A stretch of DNA of 64,000 nucleotides from Mesodorylaimus sp. YZB2_4 (Eukaryota > Nematoda > Enoplea > Dorylaimida > Dorylaimidae). Numbering within the stretch: position 1 is the stretch's first letter; each line of letters starts with the position of its first letter. Below are positions 23,247 to 36,190 of the stretch, piece after piece. The translations under genes and the position numbers were made by a program. The notes under the pieces are model-generated. The model worked only from the letters and a program-made list of their open reading frames with translations, did not search any database and was not told where the DNA came from. The stretch covers positions 62,001 through 126,000 of the forward strand of contig JASANH010000433.1 in the NCBI GenBank assembly GCA_030248295.1, in the 5' to 3' direction.

Positions 23247-25131
23247 GGTTCGTCTGAAATGCACGTCCTAGAAAACAGGCGCTGCTAGCTTCTTCTACTC
23301 GAACGTGGTGGTCAAGGCGATAGGTAGCGGTGAGTGGGTACTACACGCTCACCTTCTAGGCAAGCCAGCGTGGGCATTTCGACAATTGGCTAACGAAGCA
23401 GTTGTCTTTTGGCGAAAACAAAAGCCCCTAGCACAGCTAACATACGTATCAATGCGCACCGGGGCTTTGAATTTTCATCATTCCCACTTTCTTTTACTCA
23501 GCTAGCTTACGAAATCTGACAGGGGTAGGCGTGAAGAGTGCACGTAAAAAGGGAATTGGAACAAGCTATTGTCATTGGCCAAATGAACTCCCACGACCCC
23601 CCACCTCGGGCTTACGTAATTCTCACTTATATTCCTCTTTGACAATCAAACAAACGGACCGCGAGTATTTATGCCCTAACCTCGGTGGAAAAGATCTCCA
23701 GTTTGTTTGGCTCTTTTGCAGCCACCCTCACCAACGGGCCCCCGCCGGCCGATTCACCATTAGGCGTGTCAGGTCGGCGGATGGTAGAAGCAATTTGAAA
23801 AATTTGATCACCCCTAGCTACCCCTAGCGAGCTGTGCAAACTACCATTCTGAATCACCATGGCTTGCGTGACTGACCGCGGCATGAAGAGTGAATGTAGG
23901 GGCGGCGAATGAGCGTCGTTGACTGAACGTTATTAGTGACCGGAAGTTAGGCAGGTGACACCGGAATCGACATCTGGCACTCGACATCATTGATCAAGTC
24001 GCGGATAAACGAGCTTATCCTTCCTCTTCGAATGACATCAATGCTGGCCGGATGGTGCTCATAAGCTGTAGTTGAGAGGCCAGCGTCGTTTATTTCTCTG
24101 ACTGTACGTACACAAGAATATCCGTGCTCACCTCATTCCCTCAGGGACGCTCTGCACGGATACGGCCACAAAGCCGAGGGACTGGTGGGTGCTTGGAGAA
24201 AATATATTCGTACCCCTTGGCAATGTTCGAAACGGCCGCGCCGAGTGAACGGAGAAAGCCGGTGTCAGCTTTTAATGCACTCAAACTCCCTCCCCCACAA
24301 CCCGCCCTCGTTCATTTGTTTGTATGCAATAGACACCAGCGGGGGCTGACAGTGAGCGTTGCCCATTGTCTCCTTACATTAGACACACATTAGCTAAACG
24401 GCCTACTGCGCAAAGTCCCCTACACAAAGATTGGATTGCTCGCCTTCTCGTCTTTTCCAAATTGCTCATAATTTATTATGCCAGGAAGGGGTGACATGAA
24501 TCCTGTATACCACGTAAACATCTCTCGTACGAGACAGACAGGAAACTGATTTGACGTGTTGACTCGAGGGAATTGATTAACTTAATGACCACTCTCGAAT
24601 GTCACGCTCGAGAAGCGGAGAAAAACTATCTCTCCCCACTCAAGAAAGGCATCGAACAAAACAGAATGCTTTGCGTAAGAAAAGTCTGGCTGGCTCGCGA
24701 ATTGCTGCGCCTTCCGTTACATGTTGACTAGCTAAACAACGTGACGCTCTGGACTCCTACGTGCCTACCCACTCCCAATTTAGGATTGATGTTTGCTTCC
24801 GGTACCACTATCCCCTGGAAAGGCCTGGAAAGGGCAAAGGTGAATAAATTTTCGTTCTCAAGAAGGTGCAGCCGCCAATTAACTCGACTGCTCCATTCGT
24901 GTCACGTTTTTTCTGCCCTCCGCACTGCTTATTAAAACGCTGAAACAAATAAGGCGCTCAACACCATGGCCGTTCAACCTAGCCTCTTATCACCATCGCT
25001 AACCCTACAGGCACATTACCGATACAAAGTATACAGGGGCACGTTCATGAAACAGTAAAATGGAGCACCTACTAGTTGTACATCGCTTCTATTAAAATAT
25101 TTCGGAGGGCAGACTTTCCAGGGGCTCGGAA
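23247..25131. other. Intergenic; promoter side of the secreted protein and 3' side of Argonaute
   Basis: I see no exon chain here on either strand. Short GC-rich frames carry no motif. The right end should hold the Argonaute 3' untranslated region. Confidence 0.4.
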
Positions 25132-28100
25132 TTACGTAAAGTACATTCGCATTTTCAAAGTTTCGGCCACAGTCGACGATCTGATCAATTCGTCTTCACC
25201 GTACGCGCCATCGCCTTGCTGACCGGCAGGAATGGACATCGCTTCGCTCCCAAAATCGCTGCTAAACAGGCAGTCTGATATGGTGATGAACCCGCTCCGG
25301 AAAAAGGGATTTCTATGTCGTCTCCCCGGACTGCCAGGTGAGGGATTATTGTCGGAATTTCTTAAGTCTTTTTTCTACCTTTACCAGAGCTCATCTAATC
25401 TACTCGCATGACACGTAGACCCCAAGAAAACCACTGCGACGACTTCCTTTAGAGCATCAGACCTCGGCTAGGCAAAGTACCCGACTAGCCCACGAGCCGA
25501 TCATCCCTAATCATCCCCGCCCATCGATTCCTGAGACTTTTGCGTCCTCTTTCCCTCCAGTGTGAACGCCTGAATTGAAACACGAACCGTAGACAGAAAA
25601 GGTTGGGGTAGCACTGACCAGCCCGCTGACCACACGGGTTCCTCGTGGGGGATCTCCCTTGACCTCCATCATTCTCCAGCTTTAATATCAGAACCCGACG
25701 ATCAGATATACTTACATCTTGTCGTACAAATGAATTCGAGCGCGGCGACAAGCCAAATCAGCGTAGTAAACCACGGCCGGAATCCTAACGCTACGAGTGC
25801 AGCGAGCGTACAAGTGGCACATGTGAAAAGCCATCAGTTGAACTTCATCGGCAGAATATTTGTTATCGTCGTGCAGGACATGATATCGAATCGGACGGCT
25901 AGTGCCCTGAAAATTTAGTCGAAGCCTCGTAAGTACTGTGGTATCAGTTATCGTGTGCCAACAAGCCGAAATTAAATTCGAAATATAATGTATCAAATTT
26001 AACACAGGATTACCTTCAAAATGCGTTCTGTAAATCCCTACTTCTGGCAATGTGGTAAGGAATGGGTCTCGATAAACACCGAGATGCCAGCCGCGTGTAA
26101 AGAGAGTGATCTTTTGTCCGGCTGAACAGGACATTTTACCACGACGAAAAAAAACATGCAGGATTGCTCGCTTTGATCGCCTATCATTCATAACCACAGA
26201 GCGCACTTTGCAGAATGTATCAACCCCATATTTTCCGACTGGTCTGGGTATCAAATCAGACTTCGAGGTTCGCGGTCATGTCATGTCATGTCAGGCCGGT
26301 TCCTTGTCAGGCCGAGCGTTCCGTACTATAACTTAACCCAACTGAATCCTCCTCCTCATCTGTCGTTTCCCGGCTGAACTGTGTACGGTTCACCACAGAA
26401 GGTCGGTTCTTGCAACCTTCGCTGCCCTCGCACGCCAGGAGCCCTCAGACTGTTGAATGAAATGTTCACAACTGTTTTTAGCTGCTAGACGAACATACCC
26501 TCCTAGAGCGCCAGAAGAGACCCTTGGAGCAGCCTTTAGCATCCCAGGGAAAGGGTACATTTTGCGTGCCAAGCTGGCAGAAATTCAAGTTCTAAGCACT
26601 TCAAGGGGCTCACTCGGAGACAACTACGAAGACAGGAAAGCCAAAAGAAGGGACAGTCGGAGCCTAACATCCGGCCCATCGCCTGACTAAACAGGTCACC
26701 TAGTCCCAAGTGTCCTCACGTGAAGCTGCTCCATCATAGAGGGGAGTGCCGTATGACTGGCCCCACAAACCGGCTCAGAAAATTTGTCCCCTAGTATTAG
26801 AGCGAAACGGGCCCGATCGATTAGCAGAAAACAAATTTAAAAAGACCTACCTGGATTCCGAAATGGCTGCACAAATAGAATTCAAATTGCTCGGAATGCA
26901 CGATGTCCTTATCGACCACAGTGCCTGGGCGAATATTCATAGCACGACCGCAAGCCGTTTGCTGCGAACTTGGAAAAAATCGAGCGTGATGACGTTTTTG
27001 AGCCACAATGTACGTGATGTTCGGCTTGTAGTCTTTGTCCAGATCAGCGCAAGCTTCTCGAATACTGCGCAGTTCTTGTTGCAAAATCTAGAACCATATC
27101 CTGGATTATGTATTCCCTTCCTAGACATACTCACTTCTTGAAACTGCCCTTCGGCGACCCCATCGCGAAAGACGATCAAACGCTGCGGCTTCGATTCAGT
27201 TTTGGTCTGTTGCGTAGTTTTTCGACGTTTCTCGTTTTCCTTCGACATGTACTTATTGTACTCGATCAGACGTTCACGAATTGGATCTTTTAAATAGACA
27301 ATCGATTCTCGCTGTCGCTTTTGGACACGAATCGAGGCTGCATAACGCATGAACGTGTCGTCTAAATTTCCCACCACCTAAACTAGAACACATCAGGGTA
27401 CAGCCTGGATAAAATCGTAGTTGGACTCACCGCACATATGGATGGCGCGCTCTTTTCCAACGGCGACGGATGAGTCACGTCAATACCGAGCACCAGAGTG
27501 GATTTGTCCATCAGTACTTTATGAACCCTATAATTCCATAATAATACAATGCCCTGCAGACCACCCATTTCAAAATAACTTACAAAGTATCGGTCTGAGT
27601 TTGCGAATTGACACCGCCCAGTTTGGTATTGATTTTCAAAGCCAAATTGATCGTGGTCATACGATCGTTTTTGCTCATCGTTTTCAAAATAGTGCTCTTG
27701 ACCACGCACTGAGTCATGACGCCCAGAATAATTTCAGCCGCGCGCTTCACTTCCGCTAAAACATAAAGCCGTGAATTCAGAGTCTCCTTGAAGTCGAGCC
27801 CCACACAGGCCCCAAATTTGTGGAGTCCATGAACCCATCCTACTTCCATACTGAATAGAGCTGAACAAGAAAGATCCAACAACAGCTCCCCCCCTGCGTG
27901 AGGTGGCGCATGCAGTGGACAACATGAGCAGATAGTCAACTGAGGTCGAACTTTGAAAATGCGCATGCAACTTTACGCGATTTCGAACCCGTGGAAAATT
28001 CTGCCCTCCGCTGTCAGAGCACTTGAAATTAATACACATCGAAAAACATCCTGTTAAGGCAAAGTTCCAGCCTCTCGATTGATTTTAGTTCGTGTTCACT

Positions 28101-31100
28101 CGGACACTTACAATAGTGAACAGAGCCTTTCTGCGGCACAACGACGAAAACAAAAGTAACGCCCAAATTCTTCAATTCGGTCAGAGTCGGTTCAATCTCC
28201 GATATGCCAGTATCGGGTCGAATAAAACGAACGAAACGATCGCCGATGTTGCCAGGCAGGCGCATTCCTAATTCTTGACACGTTTGCAACAGAAAGGCGA
28301 AGAAATTCCTCAAACAGGGAAGTATGTAGAATTATTCAATGACCCAACACTATAATTGATGCGATTCCAAATTACTGTAACCTTGCCCACCCAGCTCTGA
28401 CTCACTCTATCCCCTGAACTGTTAGTGCCAAGTAAACCTGTGAGATCAAGCGATTGCGCGTATAATACGTTCGCACAAGGTCGGAAATCCTCTTTCAGAC
28501 TCACTTGTACACATCGTTCAGGGCAGAATCGAAAATCACCAAACCGATCGAGTCGCACGAACCCGGCGCGTAGAACTTCTGATTACGACAATCCCAAACT
28601 CCGTCTCTCGGCTCCACAATATTTCGACCTCCACCATCCGTTTGTCCAAAACGAATTCTCGGAACTGGCAAAACACGCGATTCCATTAGTTTCATTTCAG
28701 GATCGATTTTGACCCCAAATTCCTTCAAATATTGATCACGATCGAATCCACATTGTTGAACCAAATCACAAATTTTGGTTAGTCGATTCGGAGCGGGAAT
28801 GGCGGTCGTCTTGATCATCGTGCTCAGCTGATCGGGTGTCAATTTCTTAGTAATTCGTTGATTCGGAGCCAGCCAACAAAACTGGAAAACGTAATCAGTT
28901 TTAGGGTCCAACGTGAAGTGGCCCTCCCACTCTTACCTCCATCGGAATACAACAGCCACGTCTTTCAGAACCGACTTCCAGCACGTTCAAATTCGGGAAT
29001 CGCATCTGGCCATACTTTTGTTGGAAATATTCCGCAACCGTAATTTTTTGTTCGTTCTCGATCTCGAATTCCTTCGTAATAGCAGTATCGTTGCTGAGAG
29101 CGTGAACTCGATATTCGCGAACAATCTTTTGGCCAGTTCTCAACAGAACTTCCGTCATAATTCTCATGCCTTAATTAAAGCAAGCATGTATAACAAGGCG
29201 GCAAGGGCCACTGGTAAAATGTCAGGTGGCGTGAAGTCATCAAATTGGAGGCCCAGTGCTCGAATCCTAAGTAAATTAAGTTCCTACTCGTTTTTTCTAA
29301 TTGAAAAACCGAAACTATACAGCTGACGTGGGGGGGGGGGGGGAGGGAAGGAGCAGGCAACGGCTACGACCCCCAGTCCACTAAACTAGAGCTATGACCC
29401 TTGGCCTCGCGTAGGTGAATGCATGTAAGGCATACACTGATACAGTGGGTCTTCCATTTCTCTGAAATCCCCTTATGCTTTGAAAACGGTTAAAAATATG
29501 CATAAATCGTGACCAGCCCACCAAAGCAATAGCGAAAAGTGCCAAGATCAAATTTTGGTTTTAGATCTAGTTCCTACACAGCAAAAATTAAAATCGAGAG
29601 ATGGGCATTAAAAAAAGGTTCCTCTGATGAAATCGAGCCTCCACTTGTTGAATTCTGGTTGATTTCTGCTAAGGCATAAATTTTGTAGCTGAATTTGTTA
29701 CCCCTCACGTCAGTCTCTCCTAGGCCTCAGGGGGCGTTCAATGCACCTATCGGTACAAATCGATGGATGACAAGAGGAACAGTGTATCCAGTACGCCCCT
29801 CTAATCATCCTTTCTCTTTTGGCTCCTCGCCCCACCCATTCTTTGGATTCTGACGCATCATTTCCCGTTCACCGGCAGTCGGCTAGACGATTCTGGTCCA
29901 TCCCATCCCTACCTACATCCGCGAAGGAGATCTTGGCGTAAGCAGCTGACAACGTGACTCTTCGCCACCTCACCGCCTCACCTTTGATTTCCTGATTGAT
30001 GGCTCGAACCCATGATGGATTCAATCGCGTGTTCGAGGTCAGTTGACCCAAACTGAAATCATTGCGGCGTTGTGAAAATCGATCGTTCAAAATATCGATA
30101 ATAAAACTGAGCACATCTTGACGTTTATAGAAGCCAGTGTGCGAAACTAAAATAAGTTGATCTAAAGACTGTGTGACCAAAAACAGAGGACATACCATCG
30201 AAATTGATGTACGGCTTGTAATTTTGACCGATTCGAGCAGAGGCAAATAGACCTTGCCAGATTTCGAGGCCGCAAGATAATTCGGGTCCCCTTTGTTCAG
30301 GAATACGATAAATGGTCGATTTGACTGCGTACCACAATTTGGACAATTCCAGGAAGACGTTGGTTCGCTGCATACGGGTCAAAATATCGAGTATTTGCAA
30401 GGGCGTAGTGTATCGTTCGTTAGGAGTCGATGATTGAACATCGCGAGGATCCACGCTCAGCTGGCCAACTAGTTGGAACCGCAACGTAATTGGTTCCGCA
30501 TTGGCCATGCGTTTTAAACGAGTGTCGATCTGGAATGTGAATTCCTGCAACGAATCGACTTGTATTTGATGATCCAGTTATGCGAGAGCTATAGGTACTT
30601 ACTCCTTGCGGGTCGCCATTTGGGAACAACAACTGGCACAGCGAAACGCACAAGTGATCGCCATCGTAGAATATGGAATATGGATTCGGAAAGATAACCG
30701 AATTTCGGCGTACACATTGAAAGAAGCTCTCGCGTTTTTCGTCCCTGAAATTGCATTTTAAGGTAACTAAACTGCAAGGAAAGTAGATGGTGTGCTCGTG
30801 TGCAGATCACTCACCAAGTCAATTTCAAACGATGCGATATTTCGACGTGGTATTGGAAGACTTCCAATCCACCTTTGATGGAAATTTCGAAAAAATTCGA
30901 GTAAACTAGCACTTTTTGTCCAATCACACCAAATCCAGGACGTTTCGCCAGCACGAGCTAAAAATGAAAGTGTTACTGCCGTACAGTATCTGAAAAAACC
31001 AACGCAAAAAAGATCTTACCGCATTCGTTTCACGCGTTTTTTCTGTCAGGACTTCGACTTCGGGGACTGTTTGAATCGTTCTGGGAGGAGAAGCTGTCGG

Positions 31101-31979
31101 CAAACTGCGACCACGACCACGGCCGCGTCCCAAGTTTTCTAGAAAGCACGAAAATGCAAACTCGCATATCGATGACGGGGACGGATTCCCTAGTATGTAA
31201 ATCCTGCTTCCCTCATTGCACTCGTAATTGGTGGCGCGCATGGTCCCTGGCCCATTTCGCAGGTGCATGCTTTACCACATCACTAAGTGCAGGCAGGCGC
31301 ACTTGGGGTTAAAAGACACGTTATATTAAAAATTGCTACCCGGCCGCGGGTCAAATACCCGACGATTACTGCGATGGGAATCAGGCGTGAGAGGCAGGGA
31401 CTCCTAAACTACCAGACGACGGATCAAGGAAAGTATATCAACTGACACCCATGCTGATCCTGAGGATGAACTTGAAAGCCCCTACCATTCAAACATTCGG
31501 TTGTATGCTTTGTCTGGATTGCGCTATCCGCGTTTAGCAAATCGCTATCCAGAAAGGAACATTTGACACTCTGTGTCGTACAGTAGTATCAACCAATACT
31601 CAAACCCAGTGTCCAGAGGCCTATGGGAGCCACGGGAGGCATCGCAGGGTTTAGGGTAGGGGCTGAGGTCGGAGGTCGAAGGGGACCTTGGAAATAAATG
31701 TATATCTAGACCTCTATAAAGCGCAGTTATAACTTACCGACAATTCCAGAATCTCCAGCAGACGTGTCGGTGACCATCGCCGTTGCGCATGCCGCACCCG
31801 CCGCTCCGATCGATGTGGATGTATCCGTCGTTTGGCCACGACTTCCGAAACTTGCGCCAGGAGGAAGTTGCTCTGGAGCTCGCACTCGGCCGCGCCCAGC
31901 TCCTCGACGGCCTAAATCGACTTCATTGGGCTTGAGTCTATTTAAATGTCAAAACTCTCTTACCCTGCGGCTGACTCAT
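25132..31979 (-). CDS. Argonaute protein (AGO clade, divergent)
   Basis: It binds small RNAs and silences targets. Sixteen exons keep phase on the minus strand: 31979-31964, 31911-31738, 31138-31020, 30957-30815, 30744-30603, 30544-30196, 30146-29982, 29169-28937, 28881-28505, 28308-28112, 27755-27584, 27527-27431, 27377-27135, 27087-26851, 25906-25716, 25261-25132; 994 residues. An Arg-Gly-rich N-terminus ([11 protein letters not shown]) is followed by the N and linker region, PAZ (about 325-455, [15 protein letters not shown] and REYRVHAL), MID (CDSIGLVIF, then [12 protein letters not shown]) and PIWI. PIWI motifs are [41 protein letters not shown] and [14 protein letters not shown], and the end is [10 protein letters not shown]. 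The catalytic set reads D, E, D and then D (YYADLA) where AGO2 has His. It is less like the conserved miRNA-class AGO1 than usual, so an siRNA-type role is likelier. One acceptor (before 28308) is a GAG type. Confidence 0.95.
31246..31425 (-). repeat. tRNA-derived SINE, family A, degenerate copy 3 (Argonaute intron 2)
   Basis: The layout matches copies 1 and 2 but with more substitutions: GCTTTACCACATCACTAAGT at the tail side, then a B-box-like GCCGCGGGTCAAATACCCGA read on the plus strand, then CGTGAGAGGCAGG and CCTAAACTACC at the head. It lies in the 599-bp intron between Argonaute exons at 31138 and 31738, in the same orientation as the gene. Confidence 0.55.
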
Positions 31980-34900
31980 TGTTGATGACCAACCAAATCA
32001 GACCAGCTGATTGATATTAGATATAACTGCCAACGAGGTCGAAGCAACGGTGATCAGCGGGAACGATAACAACCAAACGACGCCGCACTCGAAAACAAAC
32101 TGAGGAGATGGCGTGCCGATCATAGTTCTGAAGACTGGATCATCCAAAGCGAACTAGTTTTTGCCTGGATTCTGAAAGCCTAAAACAAGTTCGCTTGCAA
32201 TCGAATGCTGTTCGTGGCTCGGGCCTCGCCTCCGAGAACGCCTGCCCCAAAGTTTTTGTTAGGAACTGGTCTAAAAAGAAACAACATCTGACTGATAACA
32301 GGTTCTTTTGATGAAACTAGGCAAACCTCATTATCACGAGTGACATGTTTTATTCGTTCGATGCCCGTTCCGTAGCCGTACCTGAAACCGGGTAGGGCAT
32401 ACCAGGTGATATGGGGTCTCTCGACACCGTTACGATGGGTGCTGTACCTCTAGCAGACCTGTCTTTACCTTCGAGCATTTGTATCCAGTTTATGTTGCCC
32501 AAGGTGCACGCACGTACAGTGTACGAAACGCCAGAAACACCAGGAACGTTGACACACATTGCCTGTGGAAGAGCACACCCAATAGTGTCCTGAAAATTGT
32601 CTAATTATAGTTCATAAAACAGCTAACAGATAATCAAAGAGCGTACCCCATCTTTCTTTCACCAATCGATCCTCTTCGATCGCCAGACGAGTACTAAAGC
32701 GTAACATCAAGGGGACTACCGAGGAGAAACTACGCGTGACCAAGCCCTAAGTGCTCACTGGTGCAGTCTAATCGTATGTCTCGTTGAGATACACAAAAAT
32801 AATAAGCAAGGACCGATAATAACCAGGATGCGACCTCATCAAAACTATACCATGTAGCGCGTGCGAAGTGATAATTGCTATTGCTTTGACTCAAACCATG
32901 TGCTGTCCAGGCATAGGAAGCGACATACCCGTGTACCAGTCACGGCGCACCCCAATATCCTTGCTGTGATATGGTGGCTAATCACATTGGGTACAAGTGA
33001 TCTGCTCCGATAACTTTCAGATGGTGCCTGGAGGCTGGAGCATACGAACATGCAAGTGTGGCTGTTCAGGCGAGGCACTTCTTTATTCGTCAATTACACA
33101 CTGCACTCTCTTAGTACGGTGGTGTCTTACTGTAGCCCGCTATTGGATTTCTCATCCCGAGAGAACTTATCTTGGCCAACGAGTTCTCATTTGATTTTCT
33201 TATCAGGACGATGTTTTGAAAAGATAATTGAATGAGTAGCGGTCAAGAAGAAACCATTAATCTGAATCTTGAAAGATTACCTCCGCTAATAACCTTCGCT
33301 AAACGCTTCGGCGCGCCCCGTCGACAGCGGAGGATAAGGGCTAATGAGGCGCACGAAACGGCGTCATACTCCTTGGATGTATAGGCAGAGGCATGGAGTC
33401 AGGTTACCTGCAACCTAAGCCCCAAACATGATTGGACCATCAATAGGGCCTTGCTTTCGTTCGCTTATAGGGAAATGTTATTTGTAACAGGAGCTGCTTG
33501 GCTGCACTTTCTAATAGTCACTTTTGTCCATTAGGTTCACAACAGTCGAGCCCCGGGACCGAAAAGACGGAAGCAAGATTTAGAAATCATCTAATCCGTA
33601 AAGTAAATTTGTTGTGTTAAGCCACTCTTGCGAATACACTCTAAGTACTACATGCACTGTGCGCTTGAGGCTACGGCAACATCGCTGGCAATGGTCAAGA
33701 GCGCTCAGGTCGAAAGCAGAAACAAATAGTTCGGATACTTGATAGAGCTTTTCTTACGGGCAGAGGGGGGGGGGGGGGAAGTCTGTTTTCTTTTCTAATT
33801 TGTTATGCATTCTTAGATGAGCACGAAAAGTGAGTTTTGCAAAGCCACTGGTGGCTGCACACATGAGCAGGCTTGGAGGTGATGGTCAGCTGGTTGTACT
33901 GTCGACAGTATTGCCAAAGCATTGTGCTCTTCACGAACGAGCCTCAGGTCGTCTGTCTCTCCGAGGGCGGACAGCTATTGCCACTATTATCACTAGTAAC
34001 GTGATGTTTTCGTGGCTCCAATTCTGCCCAATGAAAAGCATAAATCAGGAAGGGAGGAGCTGTCACATCGCTCACTAAAACCCTTCCGTTCCTAATCTAT
34101 GCAAAACCATCGCCCCCTAACTCCTTGTTCATGTCTAATGGCCTTGGAAATTGAAAGATTACCATCCGTTGAAGGCCTACGTCTCGGCTAATTATTTGCT
34201 CCGATACACTCGCTACACGTTATCGACGACGCGCTCTAATGTTGTGCTGTCAATAGAAAACACGCTCTTACATCCTACCTCACGCCGACTCGAATATGTT
34301 CACCCTTTCGGCTCGTCCAACCGTCTAAGCAATTCGAACCCGTCATTAATTTTCACTGCCCATCAAGGCTAAAACGTGACTGAAAAAGGAAAATATACAT
34401 TCGCAGGCGAACCAGCCTTCCGTGCTTAGATTTTTGAATTTGAACACGACACTTGCCGTTGGCTTTATTATAGCCGATTTATGGATAGGGAGAAAAGGGG
34501 AACAGAAAAGAAGGCATTACATGACCGTCCGTCCGTCCGTCCAAAATAAGCTTTCTTCGTAATTAAAGGCTCTTTCGTCCAATCTCCCTTGCTCCCTGCT
34601 TTCAACAATCACTGCCCAATTAATTCGATTCGAATCATTCGTAAAATGACACCTCTTTTCGCTTTTTCCTTTACAATTCAACCTAGGTCGAACCAGTGAT
34701 TACAGTAATCCTAGAGTAATGCATTTCCACAATCATCCTCGCTCCAGCATAGTAGAGGCGGGGAGGGATGAGAAGCCCCCCCCCCCCAAAACACATAACT
34801 AAGCACCAGGAGCGCACTCTCTTTAGATCTTGATCACGAGATTCGACCTTTATCACAAAGTTTGATCATTCGTATTCAAATTCATCACTCCACTAATCAC

Positions 34901-36190
34901 CCTATCAAAGTGCTTTTCTATCGAGTCATGCTCTTTCTATCCGACTAAGCTTTTACTTCTTTTCTGCTTGTTTCTCGAAGGATAGAAATCCTGCTGAGGA
35001 AGCTAATTTGTGCTGGATTGCCTCTAATTTAAAACTATGTTAGTCCTAACAAAGGCAGAATTGAATTTGATGTTTTTCATTCGGGGTTACAATCAAATCG
35101 GCACCCCGAAGTTATCTACAGTATCCTTCGTTCAAAAGTCTGAGCGGGAGATTATTTGATGTAACTTTTGAGACCGTATCCGCTCATGTTGGCACATTTT
35201 AGAGTTTGCTCACGATCAGTTGTGCGGACATTGATAGGCTACAGTAGGCCGTGCAAGGAAGGGGATAGTGTCGGGTGATAGTGGTCGGGTCGGTGGATGG
35301 AATAGCAGACGATGTTATGTTTGTCAGCACATTATCGTAATTGGTTGGTTTCCGTGAATCCTAATTAGCAGCACTCAACACAATAGCCCTTCCTTTCTAC
35401 CATTGCGCGTCTGCACGACCATTTTCTTTATTATATGCACCTATCCGCGCGTCTGTTCGAGATGCTGTGATAGAAGGATGAGGGCCGCCGAAAAGAGGAT
35501 TGCGGGAGAGGAGGAGACGTGCACTGCCGGCGGTAGGTTAACGCTCGGAGCTAATTGAAGCGAATAATTGGGGCCCAATTGTCTACAGTTCAGCAGGGTT
35601 CGGCCACGAGGACCGCTGGAGTGCGCTCAATTAAGTGATTGAAACGATTCTTATTGTCTACTTTGGATGGCGGTAGCGCGTTCGAGCACCTCTTAAGCCA
35701 ACTGATCCAACCATTCGATACCTAGATCCCCTTCTCCAAAGAGCGCCCGCGGCGTCGATTTAGTCTGCTCAATCGACAATAAGCCCGATCCTTTGTTCGG
35801 CTACCTTATGCGCCTCCACCATCCCTCAGTCCCCCTTTGAAAAGACTGGCTAGTTGCTCACCACACCACACCAACACCTTCCGCGGAAGTCTGTTTTAAA
35901 GAATCCATTCCTCTGCAAGCCATATCCGGAACAGCACAGCCCTGAATTTCCCCATTTTTCCCTAAACTTCATAAAAGTCGATTTCAAGCCCCCAACCTTA
36001 CTTCTTCACGAGCTCGATTCTGATTGGTGCGCCGTGCTGGACACGTGATCTCGCGACGATACTCATTGGCTGCCGACTAAGCGAGTTGAAGACGGTCGTC
36101 TTTTCGCCACTGAACAATTGCCTTGAAATCGGTTTTATCATTTTCTACAGTCGCTGCTCGTTCAAACGGTGTAGTCGCCAGTGTTTGAGC
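31980..36190. other. Intergenic upstream of Argonaute and Hmx (divergent promoters)
   Basis: Argonaute (-) and Hmx (+) are transcribed away from each other here. About 4.2 kb carries no recognisable exon. It has a G-rich homopolymer run near 33765 and a C run near 34780, TAATTG/TAATTA homeodomain-type cores, and a long AT-rich stretch from 34.4 to 35.1 kb. Hmx cis-regulatory DNA would be expected here, but nothing shows it directly. Confidence 0.4.

Noticed and set aside
27800..28030. SINE copy in an Argonaute intron (TTCGAACCC near 27985)
   Set aside because: There is one B-box-like string, but no A box at proper spacing and no shared body with families A or B.
30589..30810. Separate minus-strand gene or frameshift in Argonaute
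   Set aside because: Counting the bases at 30721-30745 again shows that exon 30744-30603 keeps frame; the other frame is a shadow.
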